Shown one piece after another: positions 5,123 through 8,303 of a DNA stretch of 8,303 nucleotides (positions are counted from its first letter, which is position 1; every line of letters starts with the position of its first letter). The stretch spans positions 1-8,303 of the forward strand of contig JASFQI010000221.1 of the NCBI GenBank assembly GCA_050115555.1, written 5' to 3'. A model generated the notes under the pieces. The model made no database searches. It was not told the DNA's origin and saw only the letters and a program-made list of their open reading frames with translations. This DNA is from JASFQI01 sp050115555. Its GTDB lineage: Bacteria > Desulfobacterota > DSM-4660 > Desulfatiglandales > HGW-15. The translations under genes and the position numbers were made by a program.

Positions 5123-8100
5123 ATGTCGCGAACAGCCCTTCGCCTTTTGCTCTCATGCCTGGTCCTGTTCCCAGCGGCTCTTGCCTTTCCTGCTGAGAAC
5201 ACCATCTCCCTGGGCAAGTTGAATGTCCCGACCATGAAGGTCTCGGCCATCACCCCACAGTTTGAGGGACCACACACGCTCCGTTTGACAGCCGAGCTGA
5301 AAGGAACTCCCCAGGAAGGCTGCCCCGTGATCTGGCGCTTCAAAGGGCCCTCCCACGGGTACGCCTTCAAGAGCACAGAAGGGACCTCGGTTGGGCTCTC
5401 CATTGGTGAGCAGCAGGCTCGGGTCACCGTGGAGGCCTGCTTAAGCTGCCGCGGGAACCAGGGCGGGTGCGCCTCCCTCACCCTCACCGCCGATATCCTG
5501 GACAAGGCCCAGGACGTGGCCGCCTATCAGGAGATCAAACTCTCGGACTTCACCGACCCCCATTTCGTCTGCGCAGCCATCAACGACGATCAGTACCAGT
5601 ACGTGTTCTACGACGTGGCTTCCAGTGTGAACACGGTCACCGGGGAGTACTTGAGAGACCGCGAGGACCTCTCGGTCAAGGTCCCGGGCGGGAGGCTCGC
5701 CGTTCACCGCTGGTACCAGGGAGGGCAATGGACCTGGGAGCACGAGCGCCACGACCTCACCCCGGTCGTCGGCCCTGAGGGCGGGATCACGGCCATCCGC
5801 AAGGGCAACACCCCCTACCGGGCCGTTCCCGAGGAAAAGGGCGTCTTCACCGAAGGCTTCTTCCGCATCGAGCAAACCGAGACCGGGTATCGCTGGGAGA
5901 GCAAGACCGGCCAGTGGAAGCGGTACAACCCCGAGGGCCGACTCACGGCCTTTGGCGACCGAAACGGCGTGATCGGCCGGGTCCTTTTCCGCAACGGCCG
6001 GCCCTTCTGCCTCTCCGACCGGAACAACCAGCCCGTGTTGTGGCTGGAGCACGATGCGGAAGGCCGGCTTCGAACGGCATTTGACCGGACCGGCCGGGGC
6101 GTGACCTACCGCTACCGGGACGGAAATCTGAGCGCAGCGACCGATCTCCTGGGAAACGAGACGCGCTTTGCCTATGACGCCGAGGGCCGGCTTTCCGAGG
6201 TGGTCGAGCCCCAAGGAAAGACCCTTGGCATCACCTACAACGACCTGGGCCGTGTGGCCTCGGTCCTGGACCGGGACGGCAAGGGGCACCGGTTCACCTG
6301 GGACTACGACCAGGAGGTCTCCCTCTTTTACGTGCGCATCGAGGACCCCTCGGGCAAGGTCACCGAGATCTGGTCCAACCGGGAGGGTCAGGCCCGGCGG
6401 GTGGATGTGAACGGGAAAACCGTCCACAAGATCGAGAAGCAGGGCCACACCCTGATCGTCACGGATGCCCGGGGTTTGGTCACTCGCAAGACCTTTGACC
6501 AAAAAGGGAACCTCCTGGAGGTCGTCCACCCGGACGGCGCCACCGTGAAAAAGGAGTACGACCCTAGGCTCAACCGCCCCATCAAAACCATCGACGAGAA
6601 TAAGGTGGAGACGCACTTTGCCTATGACGACAAGGGCCACCTGATGGAAAAGAAGGAGGCCGCCGGCACCCCCTCGGAGCGGGTCACCGCGTACACCTAT
6701 GACGGGGACGGAAACCTCCTGAGCACAACGCAGAGGGGAGACGAGAAAACGCCGGAGACCGTCACCCGGAACACCTATGACCCAAATGGAAGCCGCACTT
6801 CCACCACAGACCCCGAAGGCCACACCACCCGTTTCACCTACGACACCCAGGGGAACCTGCTCACCAGGACCGATCCCGCGGGCGCCATGTGGCGCTATGC
6901 CTATGACCTGGCCGGCCGGTTGACCCGCACCCAGGACCCCCTGGGGCATGAGACCCGCTATTTCTACGACGCCCAGGGAAGGAAGATCCGCGAGGTCGAC
7001 CCCAAGGGAAACGAGACCCGCTATGCCTACGATGACAAGGGCAACCTGATTCAGCGCATGGATGCCCTGGGGAACACCACCCGGTTCGAGTACGACGCTG
7101 CTGGGAACCTCACCCGTCAGATCGATCCCGAGGGCAAGGAGAATCGCTTTGCCTACGACACCCATGGGAGAATGGTCCTCCAAACGGACGGGGCCGGCAA
7201 CGAGACCCGCAGGATCTACGAGACGCCCGACCCAGCCGGGTGCCCCACGTGCGTATCCGGCGGTACCCGGCAACCCGACCGGATCGTCTACCCTACCTTC
7301 ACGAAGCGGTTTGCCTATGACCAGCGCGGCCGCAAGATCGAGGAGACGGATGTCCTGAGCGAGTCTAAAGCCTACACCACCCTCCTGGATTACGACCCGG
7401 CCGGGAATCGGATCCTCAAGACGGACAAGATGGGCAGGACCACCACCTATGAATTCGACGCCCTGAACCGACTGACCCAAGTCACCGACCCCTTGGGAAA
7501 CCCCACCCATTATGTCTATGACTCCCGGGACAACCTGGTCTCCCTCACCGACGCCAAGGGCCAGACCACGGAATTCGCCTATGACCGGAACAACCGCCTG
7601 GTCAAAGAGACCCGTCCCATGGGCCAGGAGACGGCCTATGCCTATGATAGCGCCGGAAACCTCAGGGAGAAAACCGATGCCAAGGGCCAGAGCACAGTCT
7701 ACGGCTATGACAAGGCCGGGAGGCTGACAACCATTCGGTATTTTTCCGGTCCGGATGACCAGGAGCCCGTTAAGACCGTAGCACTCACTTACGATGAGGC
7801 TGGCAACCTCAAAGGGTATGACGACGGGTCCAGCTCGGCCGAGTACACCTATGACGCCGTCTACCGAAAGACCGAAGAGACCGTGGACTTCGGTCCCTTT
7901 GCCAAGACCATTGCTTACACCTATTATGGAAACGGGCTCAAGAGGACCTACACCGACCCGGAGGGGGTGACCTACACGTACGCCTACAATGCCAACAACC
8001 AACTCGCTGAGGTTCACATCCCCGGGCATGGCGCAATCACCTACGCCTCCTACCACTGGAGCCAACCGGAGAAGATCTCGCTCCCCGGGGGCTCCACAAG

Positions 8101-8182
8101 GGAATATCAATACGACCCCCTCATGCGGGTGAAGAGGATCGGCTCAAGGGACCCAGAGCAGAACGTGATCACGGATTTGTAA
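5123..8182 (+). pseudogene. RHS/YD-repeat exported protein, 3' end truncated by an insertion sequence
   Basis: The reading frame gives 1019 residues from ATG 5123. Residues 1-21 are a Sec signal peptide with Ala-Leu-Ala cleavage. An N-terminal domain at about 25-150 has a beta-sandwich-like pattern and five cysteines (67, 106, 109, 116, 150). A segment resembling DUF6531, the usual entry to RHS proteins, starts with VNTVTGEYL at 169. YD repeats of the form YxYDxxGNL run from about 265 to the end, some two dozen in all, interrupted by a GCPTC loop with Cys707 and Cys710. Such repeats build the hollow RHS cocoon that encloses a C-terminal toxin or other cargo. Here the frame ends in mid-repeat after NVITD-Leu. 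The RHS-associated core and any variable tip are missing, and the stop lies in IS-like sequence, so it is called a disrupted gene. Without PAAR or VgrG features, a Sec-exported surface protein is likelier than a type VI cargo. Everything upstream of the break is intact. Confidence 0.85.
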
Positions 8183-8303
8183 ATAAGAAAGTAAAAGTGT
8201 ACCAGTTTCCGGAATTGAAAAGTGTACCACCCAGCCCTTAGTTTTGAGTGTTTTGGTTGTCCAGTTCCTCCTGTTTGGAGAGTAGTTGTTGCTTGACCGT
8301 TGT
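8178..8303 (-). mobile_element. Terminus of an insertion sequence (IS21-like by its repeated ends), cut by the window
   Basis: From about 8178 (TGTAAATAAG) the sequence stops resembling YD-repeat coding DNA. AAAAGTGTACCA occurs exactly at 8193-8204 and again at 8218-8229, 25 bp apart. Multiple short direct repeats just inside the ends, starting near TG, are characteristic of the IS21 family, where they bind the IstA transposase. An ORF on the minus strand ends 9 bp inside the second repeat, so this would be the right end of the element, lying opposite to the rhs gene. The family is inferred from repeat layout; the other end and the target duplication are outside the window. Confidence 0.6.
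8238..8303 (-). CDS. 3' end of a minus-strand ORF, probable IS-encoded transposition protein (partial)
   Basis: Reading the minus strand from the window edge gives 21 codons ending in TAA at 8240-8238. The peptide is hydrophilic: it starts with TTVKQQLLSKQEEL and then has a polar Asn/Gln-rich end. It is open from the edge and stops shortly before the repeated IS terminus, as the last gene of an IS would. In an IS21-like element this would be the ATPase IstB, but the tail is too short to recognise, so the product is a guess from position. Confidence 0.35.
   Translation of the reverse strand, partial: TTVKQQLLSKQEELDNQNTQN

Noticed and set aside
5441..8110. 889-codon open frame on the minus strand opposite the rhs gene
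   Set aside because: It mirrors the repetitive GC-rich YD codons (GAC, GCC, GGC), which rarely give stops in this antisense frame. The product is a low-complexity Gly/Val/Leu-rich sequence with no domain pattern.

Overview
The window looks like chromosomal DNA of a moderately GC-rich Gram-negative bacterium. I lean towards the Desulfobacterota / former Deltaproteobacteria (Syntrophobacter-like). The Gram-negative call rests on a UB2H-type class A penicillin-binding protein, a lipobox lipoprotein and Sec signal peptides. The phylum is an inference from overall gene style and cannot be proven here.

Layout. Positions 1-554 hold no convincing gene but carry two diverged copies, in opposite orientation, of a ~100-bp palindromic MITE-like repeat (about 111-209 and 406-514). 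A small secreted beta-rich protein follows (555-857), behind a near-perfect Shine-Dalgarno and before a strong 15-bp inverted repeat (895-925). An envelope gene cluster runs from 1005 to 4477: a bifunctional peptidoglycan synthase of PBP1B type, a TPR lipoprotein whose start lies inside the PBP gene, and a membrane-anchored SH3b/coiled-coil protein 46 bp further on. The lipoprotein is the most interesting gene. Its position and architecture match what is known of LpoP-type PBP1B activators, so the pair may be a synthase with its dedicated outer-membrane activator.

Positions 4478-5122 are a 645-bp noncoding stretch. It is pyrimidine-rich on the + strand and contains two related GTGCAC...GTGCAC palindromes in opposite orientation plus other small hairpins.

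The last gene (5123-8182) is a Sec-exported RHS/YD-repeat protein with about two dozen YD repeats. It lacks the conserved RHS core and any C-terminal effector domain. Its stop codon appears to be supplied by the end of an insertion sequence that begins near 8178, has two exact 12-bp direct repeats, and shows the 3' end of a minus-strand ORF at the window edge. The gene is therefore best read as an IS-truncated RHS pseudogene or partial gene.

No tRNA, rRNA or CRISPR array was seen. I could not identify a convincing intrinsic terminator with a T-run.
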